In this document: piece after piece, positions 1-8,732 of the stretch
Layout: each line of letters begins with the position of its first letter
Position numbering within the stretch: position 1 is the first letter of the stretch
From: Candidatus Phocaeicola excrementigallinarum
Lineage (GTDB): Bacteria; Bacteroidota; Bacteroidia; Bacteroidales; Bacteroidaceae
Length of the DNA: 36,327 bases
Direction of reading: 5' to 3'
Assembly (NCBI GenBank): GCA_019120125.1
Contig: DWVR01000054.1
Location: forward strand, 1-36,327
Notes under the pieces: generated by a model
Told to the model about the DNA's origin: nothing
Databases searched by the model: none
The model's input: only the letters and a program-made list of their open reading frames with translations
Translations under genes and position numbers: made by a program

Positions 1-11
1 AAAAATAGTTG

Positions 12-19
12 TACCTTTG
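12..19 (+). promoter_or_regulatory. -7 promoter element of tRNA-Asp
   Basis: TACCTTTG matches the Bacteroidetes -7 consensus TAnnTTTG and lies about 40 bases before the tRNA. The -33 box would fall before the window start, so only half of the promoter is visible. Confidence 0.65.
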
Positions 20-60
20 CAACCGCAATCGAGAGAGAAAGCGACAAGACAAAACAGAAT

Positions 61-134
61 GGTGCGTTAGTTCAGTTGGTTAGAATACATGCCTGTCACG
101 CATGGGGTCACGGGTTCGAGTCCCGTACGCACCG
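61..134 (+). tRNA. tRNA-Asp (anticodon GTC)
   Basis: A full cloverleaf can be drawn. The acceptor arms GGTGCGT and ACGCACC pair, the anticodon stem CATGC/GCATG holds loop CTGTCAC with anticodon GTC, and the T arm is CGGG-TTCGAGT-CCCG. The discriminator base is G and CCA is not encoded. tRNAs with a GUN anticodon such as this one are substrates for queuosine modification, and queA lies about 12 kb downstream. Confidence 0.97.
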
Positions 135-167
135 CAACAAACATTGAGAATCAATGTTTCACAATTT

Positions 168-211
168 AAACGCCCGATTTTACACTCAAGAATGTAAAGT
201 CGGGCGTTTTT
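168..211 (+). terminator. Terminator after tRNA-Asp
   Basis: AACGCCCGA pairs with TCGGGCGTT and the inner TTTACA with TGTAAA, followed by a run of T. A smaller perfect hairpin (AAACATTGA/TCAATGTTT, 139-159) lies between the tRNA and this terminator and may form part of the processed trailer. Confidence 0.85.
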
Positions 212-360
212 CATAGTCTTCACAACACTCCCTTAGACATTGCTTTTTGACAGGCAATTCTTATTTTGATACACCAGCATTGATAGCAGCAATATAATGC
301 CAGCCCAATGTTCCCATCCGACCCCATCTCATTCATTACGCCAAAATTCATCGTTTCATC

Positions 361-392
361 TTTGTGTTTTGAATTGAAAACACCTATCTTTG
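361..392 (+). promoter_or_regulatory. Promoter of the DUF169 gene
   Basis: TTTG at 361-364 and TATCTTTG at 385-392 are separated by 20 bases, the normal Bacteroidetes spacing. The expected transcription start is near 399. This rules out the upstream in-frame start at 308 and supports the ATG at 416. Confidence 0.75.
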
Positions 393-415
393 CCCTACAA
401 TTATATCTTAATGGC

Positions 416-1138
416 ATGAACACCTCAACCTTTACCGAAAACTATCGAGAAGCATTCGGAGAACACGTCCCCTTGCCTGTCCTGTTCTTTTATTCCAATG
501 TTCCGTTGGCAGATACGGAAAAGACAGGCGGCTGCTTTTTCAAAAATCTGCAGCATGTGCGTGAAGGCATTCCCGCCAGTCTGAATGCGGATGTAATCGG
601 TTGCGGAGGAGGAAAATTCTACACAGGGTTTACGACCATGCCGGCATATGTCCCTCATTTTGTCTCAGACAAGGAACGGTATAAACAGACACCGGAAATG
701 GTACTCGACCATATACGCCGGCTGGACGTAAGAATGACCGGCAAGAAATACCTGAATTTCGTACGGATAGATCAGGCCGGGGATTGGAATGAGACGGAAG
801 GATTGCTGTTTTTCGCCACTCCCGATGTGCTGTCCGGATTGTGCGCATGGGCTTTTTATGACAACAATTCGCCCGATGCGGTGGTATCCATGTTCGGGTC
901 CGGATGTTCGACCGTAATCTCTCTTGCCGTGCAGGAAAACAGGAATAAGGGCGACCGTACCTTTCTGGGACTGCTTGACCCGTCTGTCCGTCCCTATGTA
1001 GGAGAACACGAATTGAGTTTTGTCATTCCTTTCCATCGTTTTCAGACTATGTATGGAACCATGCGCCAATGCTGTCTGTTCGGCACTCGCGCATGGAACA
1101 AAGTGAAAGAAAGGATCAACCGCTCAGAAAACATTTAA
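416..1138 (+). CDS. DUF169 family protein
   Basis: A 240-residue soluble protein with the features of the DUF169 family: an N-terminal segment leading to PLPVLFFYSN, a central CGGGKFYTGF stretch, a glycine/cysteine motif FGSGCSTVI and a C-terminal SFVIPFHRFQ segment. DUF169 proteins have no firmly established function. Cysteines near the middle (in VIGCGGG and GSGCST) could bind a metal or cofactor, but that is inference. The frame is open back to 308, but a good promoter lies inside that extension, so the ATG at 416 is preferred. The next gene starts 12 bases downstream on the same strand, so the two are probably co-transcribed. Confidence 0.8.
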   Translation: MNTSTFTENYREAFGEHVPLPVLFFYSNVPLADTEKTGGCFFKNLQHVREGIPASLNADVIGCGGGKFYTGFTTMPAYVPHFVSDKERYKQTPEMVLDHIRRLDVRMTGKKYLNFVRIDQAGDWNETEGLLFFATPDVLSGLCAWAFYDNNSPDAVVSMFGSGCSTVISLAVQENRNKGDRTFLGLLDPSVRPYVGEHELSFVIPFHRFQTMYGTMRQCCLFGTRAWNKVKERINRSENI

Positions 1139-1150
1139 CCAATAAGCTAT

Positions 1151-2014
1151 ATGATGAGAAAACAGATTTTTTGGATGCTCGCGGGAGTAGTCCTGCTGGC
1201 ATTGGGGTCCTGCTCCCAGAAGAAGGAAGAGAAAGTGCAGGTGAAATGGGGTACATTCAACGTCCGCTATGACAATCCGGCGGACAGTATGAACAACTGG
1301 CAATACCGGAAAGACAGAGTGGCCGATTTTGTCAAGTCACAGAATCTGGATGTGGTGGGCATGCAGGAAGTGCTTCACAATCAGTTGGAGGATCTGAAAG
1401 CACGCTTGCCGGAATATACGGAAGTAGGCGTGGGAAGAGATGACGGCAAGACACAGGGAGAATATTCTCCACTGTTCTTCAAGAAAGACCGCTTCGACCT
1501 GCTGGACAGCAACACCTTCTGGCTTTCACAATATCCTGACAGTGTAGGTTTTATCGGATGGGACGGCGCCTGCACCCGAATCGCCACATGGGCAAAGCTG
1601 AAAGACAAAAACAGCGGAAGAATCATCATGGCTGTCAATACACATTTTGACCATGTCGGAACGGAAGCGCGTACGAAGAGCGCCCTGCTGATTATCGACA
1701 AAATTAAGGAAATAGTAGGTGAACAACCGGCCGTATTGACGGGAGATTTCAATGTATCCGACAAATGGGACGCTTATCAGACCATCACGACCAATGAATT
1801 TGTGATGAAAGACGCGTTTAAGATTGCCGAAAAGAAAGAAGGCGTGGACTACACTTTCCATGATTTCGGACGCATTCCCGCCGACTCGTGCGAAAAGATT
1901 GACTATATCTTCGTGACTCCGCAGATAAAAGTGGTTGACGAGCTCATTCCGGCTGAGACTCCGGGACAGTTCCTTTCTGACCACAATCCGCATGTAGCCA
2001 CATTGGAATTCTGA
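1151..2014 (+). CDS. Endonuclease/exonuclease/phosphatase family lipoprotein
   Basis: A 287-residue protein of the DNase I-like EEP fold. The N terminus is a lipoprotein signal (hydrophobic stretch then LGSC, lipidated Cys near residue 21), so it is probably exported and membrane-anchored. Fold motifs are visible in order: FNVRYDN (metal-site Asn), GMQEVLHNQ (catalytic Glu), NTHFDHVG, LTGDFNV (Asp/Asn pair) and the C-terminal SDHNPH (Asp-His). Bacteroides homologues are annotated as endonuclease/exonuclease/phosphatase proteins; the substrate could be a phosphodiester, a sphingolipid or an inositol phosphate and cannot be told from sequence. Two ATG codons sit in tandem at 1151 and 1154. A bidirectional terminator follows. 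Confidence 0.88.
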   Translation: MMRKQIFWMLAGVVLLALGSCSQKKEEKVQVKWGTFNVRYDNPADSMNNWQYRKDRVADFVKSQNLDVVGMQEVLHNQLEDLKARLPEYTEVGVGRDDGKTQGEYSPLFFKKDRFDLLDSNTFWLSQYPDSVGFIGWDGACTRIATWAKLKDKNSGRIIMAVNTHFDHVGTEARTKSALLIIDKIKEIVGEQPAVLTGDFNVSDKWDAYQTITTNEFVMKDAFKIAEKKEGVDYTFHDFGRIPADSCEKIDYIFVTPQIKVVDELIPAETPGQFLSDHNPHVATLEF

Positions 2015-2058
2015 AAAAGACAGTGAGAGGAAATCATTTTCCTCTCACTATCTTTTTT
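2014..2058. terminator. Bidirectional terminator overlapping the mutS stop
   Basis: GTGAGAGGAAA (2023-2033) and TTTCCTCTCAC (2038-2048) form an 11-bp perfect stem with a 4-base loop. A-rich sequence on the left and a T run on the right let it work from either side between two convergent genes. The right arm also encodes the last residues of MutS, so the minus-strand hairpin overlaps coding sequence. Confidence 0.85.
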
Positions 2059-4667
2059 ATATCGTTCAGCTTGTTCAATGCTTCGAGCGGAGTCAGATTG
2101 TCGACATCGAGATTCAATATCTCGTCGCGTATCTGGCACAGCACAGGGTCGTCCAATTGGAAGAAATTCAACTGCACGCCTTCCGCGGACTTTGACTTGA
2201 CTGATGACGCATTAGATCCCGGTCTGGAAGTGACACCCTCCTGCCTGTTCTGATTCTCCAGCTGATGAAGGATCTCTTCCGCCCGTTTCACGATAGTCCT
2301 GGGCATACCGGCCATTCTTGCCACATGAATTCCGAACGAGTGCTCGCTTCCTCCTCTTTCCAGTTTTCGCAGGAAAATCACCTTGTTGTCAATTTCCTTT
2401 ACCGACACATTGTAGTTCTTGATCCGCGAGAACTGTGCCTCCATGTCGTTCAGTTCATGATAGTGTGTGGCGAACAACGTACGCGCACGGGCACGTTTGT
2501 GTTCATGAATGTGCTCTACGATGGCCCACGCGATGGAAATGCCGTCGTAAGTGGAAGTCCCTCTCCCCAATTCATCAAAGAGTACCAGACTGCGTGGCGA
2601 CAGATTGTTCAGGATATTGGCGGCTTCGTTCATCTCTACCATGAAAGTGGACTCGCCGACTGAAATGTTGTCACTGGCCCCCACACGTGTGAATATCTTG
2701 TCCACCAGTCCGATATGCGCGCTTTCGGCAGGAACGAAACTTCCTATCTGCGCCAGTAAGGTGATCAGCGCCGTCTGACGGAGCAACGCCGACTTACCGG
2801 CCATGTTGGGACCGGTAATGATGATGATCTGCTGCTTTTGCGTGTCAAGATACACATCGTTGGCTATATATTTCTCTCCCGGCGGCAGTTGCTTCTCAAT
2901 GACCGGATGCCGCCCCTTCCTGATGTCGAGCACGTCATCGTCCGCAATTACGGGACGTATATAATTGTTCTGCCAGGCAACCCGCGCGAACGAAAGCAGA
3001 CAGTCCAGCCGTGCGACCAGTCCCGCGTCCGACTTGATGGCAGGAATGAATTCCGTCAGGCCGGCCACAAGTTCATTGTAGAGCCTTGTCTCCAGAACCA
3101 GTATCTTCTCCTCAGCGGTCAGAATCTTTTCCTCATATTCTTTCAGCTCCTGAGTGATGTATCGTTCCGCATTGACAAGAGTCTGTTTGCGGATCCAACC
3201 GGAGGGAACCTTATCCTTATGCGTGTTCCTCACTTCAATGTAATAGCCGAACACATTGTTGTAGGCGATTTTCAGACTCGGTATGCCGGTCTGCTCGATT
3301 TCCCTCTGCTGTATCTGCAGAAGATAATCCTTGCCGGAATAAGCGATCTTACGCAGCTCGTCCAGTTCAGGATCCACATTATCGGCAATCACCCCTCCCT
3401 TATTGACAAGCAAAGGAGGATCATTCTTTATTTCCCTGGCGATACGGTCACGCAACACAACGCATGGATCCAGATGTTCCCCGATATGGCGCAGGCTCTC
3501 ATTGTCAGCGTTCAGACATGCGTTACGGATAGGCTCGACAGCCTGCAGCGCCACTTTCAGTTGCACGACCTCACGAGGAGAAATCCGTCCTACGGCCGCT
3601 TTCGAGATAATCCGCTCCAGATCACCTATCAGATGCAGCTTCTCCTCTATGAATTCCCTGAAATCCGGTTCACGGAAAAAATATTCCACCACATCCAGCC
3701 GTCCGTTGATCGGTTTGATATCCTTCAGTGGGAACAAGACCCACCGTTTCAGCATCCGGGCACCCATCGGACTGATGGTGTGATCAATGATGTCAAGCAG
3801 GCTGGAACCATCCTCGTTCATACAGCCGATCAGCTCCAGACTTCTTATCGTGAACTTGTCAAGACGCACATACCGTTCTTCTTCAATACGGGTGATCGAG
3901 GTGATATGGTCTATCTGATAATGCTGTGTCATTTCCAGATATTGCAGTACCGCCCCCGCGGCCACAATTCCCTCATGGAAGCCCTCTATACCGAAACCTT
4001 TCAGATTTTTCGTCCCAAAATGTTTCAGCAGCTTCTCCCGTCCGAACATTTCAGTAAATACCCAGTCATCCAGCTCAAAGACACAGTACTTGTTTCCGAA
4101 ATTACCTTCAAACATCGGTTTTCTCCCTCTTTCAAAAAGCACCTCTTTCGGGGCAAAATTATTCAGGAGTTTGTCTATATGGTCGGCTGGTCCTTCGGCG
4201 GTCAGAAACTCTCCGGTAGAAATGTCCAGAAACGCCACCCCACAGAGGTTCTTTCCGAAATGGACAGCCGCCAGAAAATTGTTTTCCTTATAAGAAAGCA
4301 CATTGTCGTTGATAGCCACACCCGGCGTGACAAGTTCGGTAATGCCACGTTTCACCAGCTTCTTGGTCGTTTTCGGGTCTTCCAACTGGTCGCAGATGGC
4401 CACGCGCCTCCCTGCCCGTATCAATTTAGGCAAGTAGGTGTCGAGGGCATGATATGGAAATCCCGCCATCTCTACGGTCTTGCTCTGACCGTTCGCGCGC
4501 CGGGTCAGGGTAATCCCCAGAATATCCGCCGCAGTGACCGCATCCTCAGAATAAGTCTCGTAAAAGTCACCGCACCTGAAGAGCATGATCGCGTCCGGAT
4601 GCTTGGATTTCAGCTCGAAATATTGTCTCATCATCGGGGTCAATACCACCTCATTATCTTTAGCCAC
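2034..4667 (-). CDS. mutS: DNA mismatch repair protein MutS
   Basis: An 877-residue MutS, the usual length for MutS1. It recognises mismatches and small loops and recruits MutL. The N-terminal mismatch-reading motif is in [10 protein letters not shown] (Phe-Tyr-Glu near residue 36). The connector, lever and clamp domains fill the middle. The ABC-type ATPase at the C terminus has Walker [14 protein letters not shown] (near residue 620), the signature STFMVEM, Walker [17 protein letters not shown] and the ATHYHEL histidine switch. The start [16 protein letters not shown] is typical of the family. It is transcribed alone, facing the EEP lipoprotein gene across the shared terminator. A -7 like element lies 48 bases upstream. 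Confidence 0.98.
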   Translation of the reverse strand: MAKDNEVVLTPMMRQYFELKSKHPDAIMLFRCGDFYETYSEDAVTAADILGITLTRRANGQSKTVEMAGFPYHALDTYLPKLIRAGRRVAICDQLEDPKTTKKLVKRGITELVTPGVAINDNVLSYKENNFLAAVHFGKNLCGVAFLDISTGEFLTAEGPADHIDKLLNNFAPKEVLFERGRKPMFEGNFGNKYCVFELDDWVFTEMFGREKLLKHFGTKNLKGFGIEGFHEGIVAAGAVLQYLEMTQHYQIDHITSITRIEEERYVRLDKFTIRSLELIGCMNEDGSSLLDIIDHTISPMGARMLKRWVLFPLKDIKPINGRLDVVEYFFREPDFREFIEEKLHLIGDLERIISKAAVGRISPREVVQLKVALQAVEPIRNACLNADNESLRHIGEHLDPCVVLRDRIAREIKNDPPLLVNKGGVIADNVDPELDELRKIAYSGKDYLLQIQQREIEQTGIPSLKIAYNNVFGYYIEVRNTHKDKVPSGWIRKQTLVNAERYITQELKEYEEKILTAEEKILVLETRLYNELVAGLTEFIPAIKSDAGLVARLDCLLSFARVAWQNNYIRPVIADDDVLDIRKGRHPVIEKQLPPGEKYIANDVYLDTQKQQIIIITGPNMAGKSALLRQTALITLLAQIGSFVPAESAHIGLVDKIFTRVGASDNISVGESTFMVEMNEAANILNNLSPRSLVLFDELGRGTSTYDGISIAWAIVEHIHEHKRARARTLFATHYHELNDMEAQFSRIKNYNVSVKEIDNKVIFLRKLERGGSEHSFGIHVARMAGMPRTIVKRAEEILHQLENQNRQEGVTSRPGSNASSVKSKSAEGVQLNFFQLDDPVLCQIRDEILNLDVDNLTPLEALNKLNDIKKIVRGK

Positions 4668-4714
4668 GATGTATTCCTTTCTTTTAAAGATTGATATGTC
4701 TTATTTTCGGAATG

Positions 4715-4722
4715 CAAAGATA
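4715..4722 (-). promoter_or_regulatory. -7 element of mutS
   Basis: On the minus strand this reads TATCTTTG. The predicted start lies about 40 bases before the mutS ATG. No clear TTTG box is seen at the -33 position, so the promoter is only half supported. Confidence 0.55.
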
Positions 4723-4795
4723 CTTGAAAAAATCGGGATAGGAAAGAGAAAGGATATTTATGGCAGAAAGCTGTACGGGAGCCGGGAAATCGCAC

Positions 4796-4846
4796 AAAGG
4801 CACAAAGTCATATATTTGATTTCCAATATATTCACTTTGTGCCTTT
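4796..4846. repeat. Inverted repeat between two minus-strand genes
   Basis: AAAGGCACAAAGT (4796-4808) pairs with ACTTTGTGCCTTT (4834-4846), and an inner ATATATT/AATATAT pair extends the stem. It lies downstream of the acetyl-CoA hydrolase gene and may end its transcript, although no long T run follows. A related GGCACAGAG-type sequence occurs between queA and folK. Confidence 0.6.
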
Positions 4847-4910
4847 AAATTCTGTGTCCAAAATCATTCTTTGATACGGCCACACATATTGCCAGATTGT
4901 CAAGCCGGAT

Positions 4911-6416
4911 CTATTGAGGGAAACCGGCCCAGTCAGTCAAACGCATGTCACCTTTTTTCAGGAACGTCTGATGCATGCCCAGAGCGGCCGACAGGCAATG
5001 GCTTGTCTGTCCTTTTGTCGATATTTTCAGATAATCCCACAACAATTGTTTATAGTCGGGATGCGCACAATTTTCAATGATAGTCTCGGCACGCTCCATC
5101 GGACTTTTCCCACGCAAATCGGCTACACCTTGCTCGGTAATGATGACATTGACCGAATGCTCGCTATGGTCAAGATGAGACACCATCGGAACAATGGAAC
5201 TGATGCATCCTCCCTTAGCCGTAGAAGGACAGGAGAAAATGGAAATGTAGGCACTTCGTGTGAAATCGCCGGAACCTCCGATGCCGTTCATCATCTTTGT
5301 TCCGCAGATGTGCGTAGAGTTGACGTTGCCATAAATATCCGCCTCAATGGCCGTATTCATGGTAATCACTCCGATACGACGCACCACCTCCGGACAATTG
5401 GATATTTCCGAAGGACGGAGCACCAGCTTATGACGGAAAAAGTCCATGTTCTCATAGATGTCATCCAGACAATCGTTGGTCACACTCAGTGAACAGGTGC
5501 TTCCGAATTTTACCCTGCCCTCCTTAATCAGTTTGATGACCGAATTCTGGATTACCTCCGTATACATTTCAAAAGGCGGGATGCTTTGGTCGCGCCCCAA
5601 TGCGGCCAATACCGCATTCGCTATGTTTCCCACTCCCGACTGAAGGGGAAGGAAGGTGGAAGGAATGATGCCCCGTTTCATATCGGCAGCCAGGAACTCC
5701 GCCACATTCTGGCCGATTCTTTCAGTCACCGCATCCGGATCATGGAATCCACGCGCCTCATCAGGCATGTTTGTTTCCACAATACCCACCAACTTGCTCA
5801 GGTCCAGCTGAATGTAAGGAAGCCCGATACGGTCGCTCGGACGGACAATAGGAATCGGACGACGATAAGGGGGACGTTCCATTTCATAAAGGTCATGAAT
5901 GCCTATCAGTTTTTTGCTGTGGGCAGCATTCAGTTCAATGATGACCTTGTCCGCCAGACGGGCAATCGTAGGAGTAATCCCGACCCCCGCCGTCAGATAT
6001 ACCCTACCGTCTTCTGTAATCTCACAGGCTTCAATAACCGCCACATTCACATGTCCCAGAAAACCGGAACGAAGGCGCTGGGCCACTTGCGAAAGATGAA
6101 TATCCGTATAATTGATTTCCCCGTTGTTGACCGCCTTGCGGAAGTCGGTATTGGTTGTATAAGGTGCACGGAATTTTAATGCATGGGCACGTGTCAATGT
6201 ACCGTCACACGAGTCGCCTGTAGAGGCCCCCGTAATCAGTCCTATCTGAAACTCTTCCCCCCTTGCGTGTTTTTCCTCCGCTACTTTGGCCACTTCGGCC
6301 ATTACTGCTTTCGGACTTCCGGCAGGGGTGAATCCGCTAAGTCCGACAATATCCCCGTTCTTTATTACATGGGCGGCTTCTTCCGCCGAAATGAAATTGA
6401 AATTCATGGTATTCAC
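4911..6416 (-). CDS. Acetyl-CoA hydrolase / succinate CoA-transferase family protein
   Basis: A 501-residue class I CoA-transferase of the acetyl-CoA hydrolase family. Members mainly move CoA between acetate, propionate and succinate. In a succinate- and propionate-producing anaerobe, a propionyl- or acetyl-CoA:succinate CoA-transferase role is likely, but the substrate is inferred. Family motifs are the N-terminal LSGFTPAGSPKAV, the CoA-site stretch SGVGNIANAVLA, the catalytic glutamate in MYTEVIQ, and GIGGSGDFTRSAY with VDHSEHSV-like ITEQGVADLRG near the C terminus. Length fits the family. Two in-frame ATGs (6416, 6407) are possible starts. A small gene lies 47 bases upstream on the same strand and may share its transcript. 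Confidence 0.9.
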   Translation of the reverse strand: MNTMNFNFISAEEAAHVIKNGDIVGLSGFTPAGSPKAVMAEVAKVAEEKHARGEEFQIGLITGASTGDSCDGTLTRAHALKFRAPYTTNTDFRKAVNNGEINYTDIHLSQVAQRLRSGFLGHVNVAVIEACEITEDGRVYLTAGVGITPTIARLADKVIIELNAAHSKKLIGIHDLYEMERPPYRRPIPIVRPSDRIGLPYIQLDLSKLVGIVETNMPDEARGFHDPDAVTERIGQNVAEFLAADMKRGIIPSTFLPLQSGVGNIANAVLAALGRDQSIPPFEMYTEVIQNSVIKLIKEGRVKFGSTCSLSVTNDCLDDIYENMDFFRHKLVLRPSEISNCPEVVRRIGVITMNTAIEADIYGNVNSTHICGTKMMNGIGGSGDFTRSAYISIFSCPSTAKGGCISSIVPMVSHLDHSEHSVNVIITEQGVADLRGKSPMERAETIIENCAHPDYKQLLWDYLKISTKGQTSHCLSAALGMHQTFLKKGDMRLTDWAGFPQ

Positions 6417-6463
6417 GTGTTTTTATTTGTTATCAATCAAAAGTCACTCAGGTCTATATAAGT

Positions 6464-6847
6464 TCATTCATATTTGCGCTTGAATATTTCCGAATAGATG
6501 AAAGCACGCCGCGCTTCGGAAACATTCTTCAATGCAACCGACGGATGTCTTTTCTCCATCCGTTCCGGTGTTCTTTCTGCCACGGAGGACATATTCCGCT
6601 TTTTACCCTTCTTTTCCCGTGGTACCGGCACGGGAGCGTTTGCCTCACTCACATACATGACCATCGGTGCGGGAACTTCTTCCGGTACATCTCTGGCAGG
6701 ATCCGCCTCCATTGAAGGACGGTGTTTCTCCACAGGAGGATGCTGTTTCTTTTTCCTTGCCGCGTCTTTTCTTGCATTCTCCATCAGACGCCGGTAAAAG
6801 ACGGCCGCCATGACCAGCATGAATATAATGACAGTTATAAAGTCCAT
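6464..6847 (-). CDS. Small membrane-anchored hypothetical protein
   Basis: A 127-residue protein with one N-terminal membrane helix (MDFITVIIFMLVMAAVF) and a long, basic, proline-rich tail containing runs of Lys/Arg and APVPVPREKKGKK. The tail is probably cytoplasmic and largely disordered apart from a conserved-looking C terminus (ALKNVSEARRAFIYSEIF). No known family is recognised. The frame is open to 6892, but a TATCTTTG element lies inside that extension, so the ATG at 6847 is chosen. It is divergent from miaB and lies just upstream of the CoA-transferase gene on the same strand. Confidence 0.6.
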   Translation of the reverse strand: MDFITVIIFMLVMAAVFYRRLMENARKDAARKKKQHPPVEKHRPSMEADPARDVPEEVPAPMVMYVSEANAPVPVPREKKGKKRNMSSVAERTPERMEKRHPSVALKNVSEARRAFIYSEIFKRKYE

Positions 6848-6870
6848 AAGCGAAATAAGAAGTTTCCCGT

Positions 6871-6878
6871 CAAAGATA
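6871..6878 (-). promoter_or_regulatory. -7 element of the small membrane protein gene
   Basis: The minus strand reads TATCTTTG here, about 24 bases before the chosen ATG. It forms a divergent pair with the miaB promoter. Confidence 0.6.
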
Positions 6879-6933
6879 CAAATAAAATTCATTATCTCCT
6901 ATCCATTTTCATGGAAGTTAACCAAGAAACGGG

Positions 6934-6941
6934 TATCTTTG
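6934..6941 (+). promoter_or_regulatory. -7 element of miaB
   Basis: TATCTTTG lies 29 bases before the miaB ATG, which fits a short leader. The -33 box is degenerate. Confidence 0.65.
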
Positions 6942-6970
6942 CACCCGAATCAACTAATTTATAAGACAGT

Positions 6971-8344
6971 ATGACAAAAGAAACGACAGGAGCAGACTTT
7001 AAATCTGCAACTGAAAACGAGAACAAGAGACTTTTTATCGAAACGTACGGATGCCAGATGAATGTGGCTGACAGTGAAGTGGTCGCCTCCATCATGCAGA
7101 TGGCGGGGTATTCCCCGTGCAACTCTCTGGAAGAGGCGGACGCCGTATTCCTGAACACCTGTTCCATCCGCGACAATGCGGAACAGAAGATTCTGAACCG
7201 GCTGGAATTTTTCCATTCGCTCCGGAAGAAACGCAGGCATCTGATTGTGGGAGTATTGGGATGTATGGCCGAACGGGTAAAAGATGACCTGATTGAGAAC
7301 CACCATGTCGACCTTGTAGCCGGTCCGGACGCGTATCTTACCCTTCCGGAACTGATCGCTTCCGTAGAAAACGGAGAGAAGGCCATCAATGTGGAATTGT
7401 CCACCACCGAAACCTACCGCGACGTGATTCCTTCGCGTATCTGCGGAAACCACATCTCCGGCTTTGTCTCCATCATGCGCGGATGCAACAATTTCTGCCA
7501 TTACTGCATCGTGCCCTATACCCGAGGACGCGAAAGAAGCCGCGATGTGGAAAGCATCCTCAACGAAGTGCACGACCTGGAAAAGAAAGGCTACAAGGAA
7601 GTGACCCTTCTGGGACAAAACGTCAACTCGTATCATTTTGAAAAAGACGGACAGACAATCACTTTCCCCGCTCTGCTCCGTATTGTGGCGGAAGCCGTCC
7701 CCCACATGCGCATCCGCTTCACCACCTCTCACCCGAAGGACATGAGCGACGAGACCTTGCGTGTGATTGCCGACACGCCGAATGTCTGCAAGCACATTCA
7801 TCTGCCGGTACAGAGCGGCAGCTCGCGTATCCTGAAGCTGATGAACCGCAAATATACCCGTGAGTGGTATCTGGAGCGTGTGGCTGCCATCCGGCGTATC
7901 ATCCCCGATTGCGGACTGAGCACGGACATCTTCTCCGGATTCCATTCGGAAACGGAAGAGGACCATCAGATGTCGCTCTCGCTCATGCGCGAATGCGCCT
8001 ACGATTCGGCCTTCATGTTCAAATATTCAGAACGGCCCGGCACATACGCCTCCAAGCATCTGCCCGATAATGTTCCGGAAGATGTGAAGATCAGGAGATT
8101 GAATGAACTGATTGAGCTTCAGAACCGGCTTTCGGCCGAAAGCAACGCAAAAGATGTGGGAAAGACATTCGAAGTATTGGTGGAAGGAGTGTCGAAACGT
8201 TCAAAAGACCAGCTCTTCGGCCGCACCCAACAGAATAAGGTCGTGGTGTTCGACCGGGGCACGCACCGTATCGGCGAGCTGGTACAAGTACGCATCACCG
8301 AATCAAGCTCGGCCACACTGAAAGGAGTGGAAGTGACGGAATAA
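6971..8344 (+). CDS. miaB: tRNA-2-methylthio-N6-dimethylallyladenosine synthase MiaB
   Basis: A 457-residue methylthiotransferase that adds a methylthio group to i6A37 of tRNAs reading UNN codons, using two iron-sulfur clusters and SAM. The N-terminal UPF0004 domain holds cluster cysteines C28 (TYGCQMN), C64 (NTCSIRDNAEQ) and C98 (GCMAER). The radical SAM domain has the CxxxCxxC triad C172, C176, C179 in MRGCNNFCHYCIVPYTRG. A TRAM domain ends the protein (LVEGVSKRS onwards). The NTCSIRDNAEQ and YTRGRERSR motifs favour MiaB over the sister enzymes RimO and MtaB. It is monocistronic, closed by a perfect palindromic terminator. Confidence 0.96.
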   Translation: MTKETTGADFKSATENENKRLFIETYGCQMNVADSEVVASIMQMAGYSPCNSLEEADAVFLNTCSIRDNAEQKILNRLEFFHSLRKKRRHLIVGVLGCMAERVKDDLIENHHVDLVAGPDAYLTLPELIASVENGEKAINVELSTTETYRDVIPSRICGNHISGFVSIMRGCNNFCHYCIVPYTRGRERSRDVESILNEVHDLEKKGYKEVTLLGQNVNSYHFEKDGQTITFPALLRIVAEAVPHMRIRFTTSHPKDMSDETLRVIADTPNVCKHIHLPVQSGSSRILKLMNRKYTREWYLERVAAIRRIIPDCGLSTDIFSGFHSETEEDHQMSLSLMRECAYDSAFMFKYSERPGTYASKHLPDNVPEDVKIRRLNELIELQNRLSAESNAKDVGKTFEVLVEGVSKRSKDQLFGRTQQNKVVVFDRGTHRIGELVQVRITESSSATLKGVEVTE

Positions 8345-8347
8345 ACA

Positions 8348-8385
8348 TTTTGAGCTGTAAAGCTTGAAGGCTTTACAGCTCAAAA
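8348..8385. terminator. Bidirectional terminator between miaB and the PspC gene
   Basis: TTTTGAGCTGTAAAGC (8348-8363) and GCTTTACAGCTCAAAA (8370-8385) are perfect 16-bp complements around a 6-base loop, with A/T tails usable on both strands between convergent genes. Confidence 0.9.
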
Positions 8386-8400
8386 ACCTTGTCCATCAGA

Positions 8401-8601
8401 TTATTCTATATGACGTGACGCGTCAGGCATGATCAGCCATAAGATAAGATATACGATACCGCCGGAAAAGACAGTAAAGAAAGTCAGCAACACATATACG
8501 ATGCGTACCAGTGTTATATCCCAGTTAAAATATTCTGCAATTCCTGCACAAACCCCCGCAATCATGCGATTGTTTGAACGTGTCAATCTTCTGTTTCCCA
8601 T
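8401..8601 (-). CDS. PspC domain protein
   Basis: A 66-residue single-domain PspC protein. The conserved start RLTRSNNRMIAGVCAGIAEY, then the FNWDITLVRIVYVL motif and a C-terminal hydrophobic helix (GGIVYLILWLIMPDA), match the whole PspC domain. PspC domains are membrane-embedded and in other bacteria take part in envelope-stress signalling. No other psp genes are nearby, so a stress role is only inferred. It converges with miaB across the shared terminator. Confidence 0.9.
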   Translation of the reverse strand: MGNRRLTRSNNRMIAGVCAGIAEYFNWDITLVRIVYVLLTFFTVFSGGIVYLILWLIMPDASRHIE

Positions 8602-8732
8602 AAATCATTATCTATAATTTCCGGCTAAGATAGCAAAAACATATTGAAAACTATCGTTTCTCTTAAAAACTTTTAAAGAAAATCGACCCATGCCTATTTT
8701 ATTTGTTATTTTGCAGCAAATTAGGGTTTGAA

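Noticed and set aside
2838..4694. Large plus-strand open frame of 618 codons opposite mutS
   Set aside because: It is antisense to an unambiguous MutS with all ATPase motifs and shows no domain of its own.
6959..7966. Minus-strand open frame opposite miaB
   Set aside because: It is the antisense shadow of the MiaB radical SAM coding region; composition is His/Val/Gly rich with no motif.
8703..8732. TTG start for the zinc-finger methyltransferase
   Set aside because: The added ten residues precede the first zinc ligand and overlap a TTATTTTG promoter-like sequence; the GTG at 8733 is simpler.
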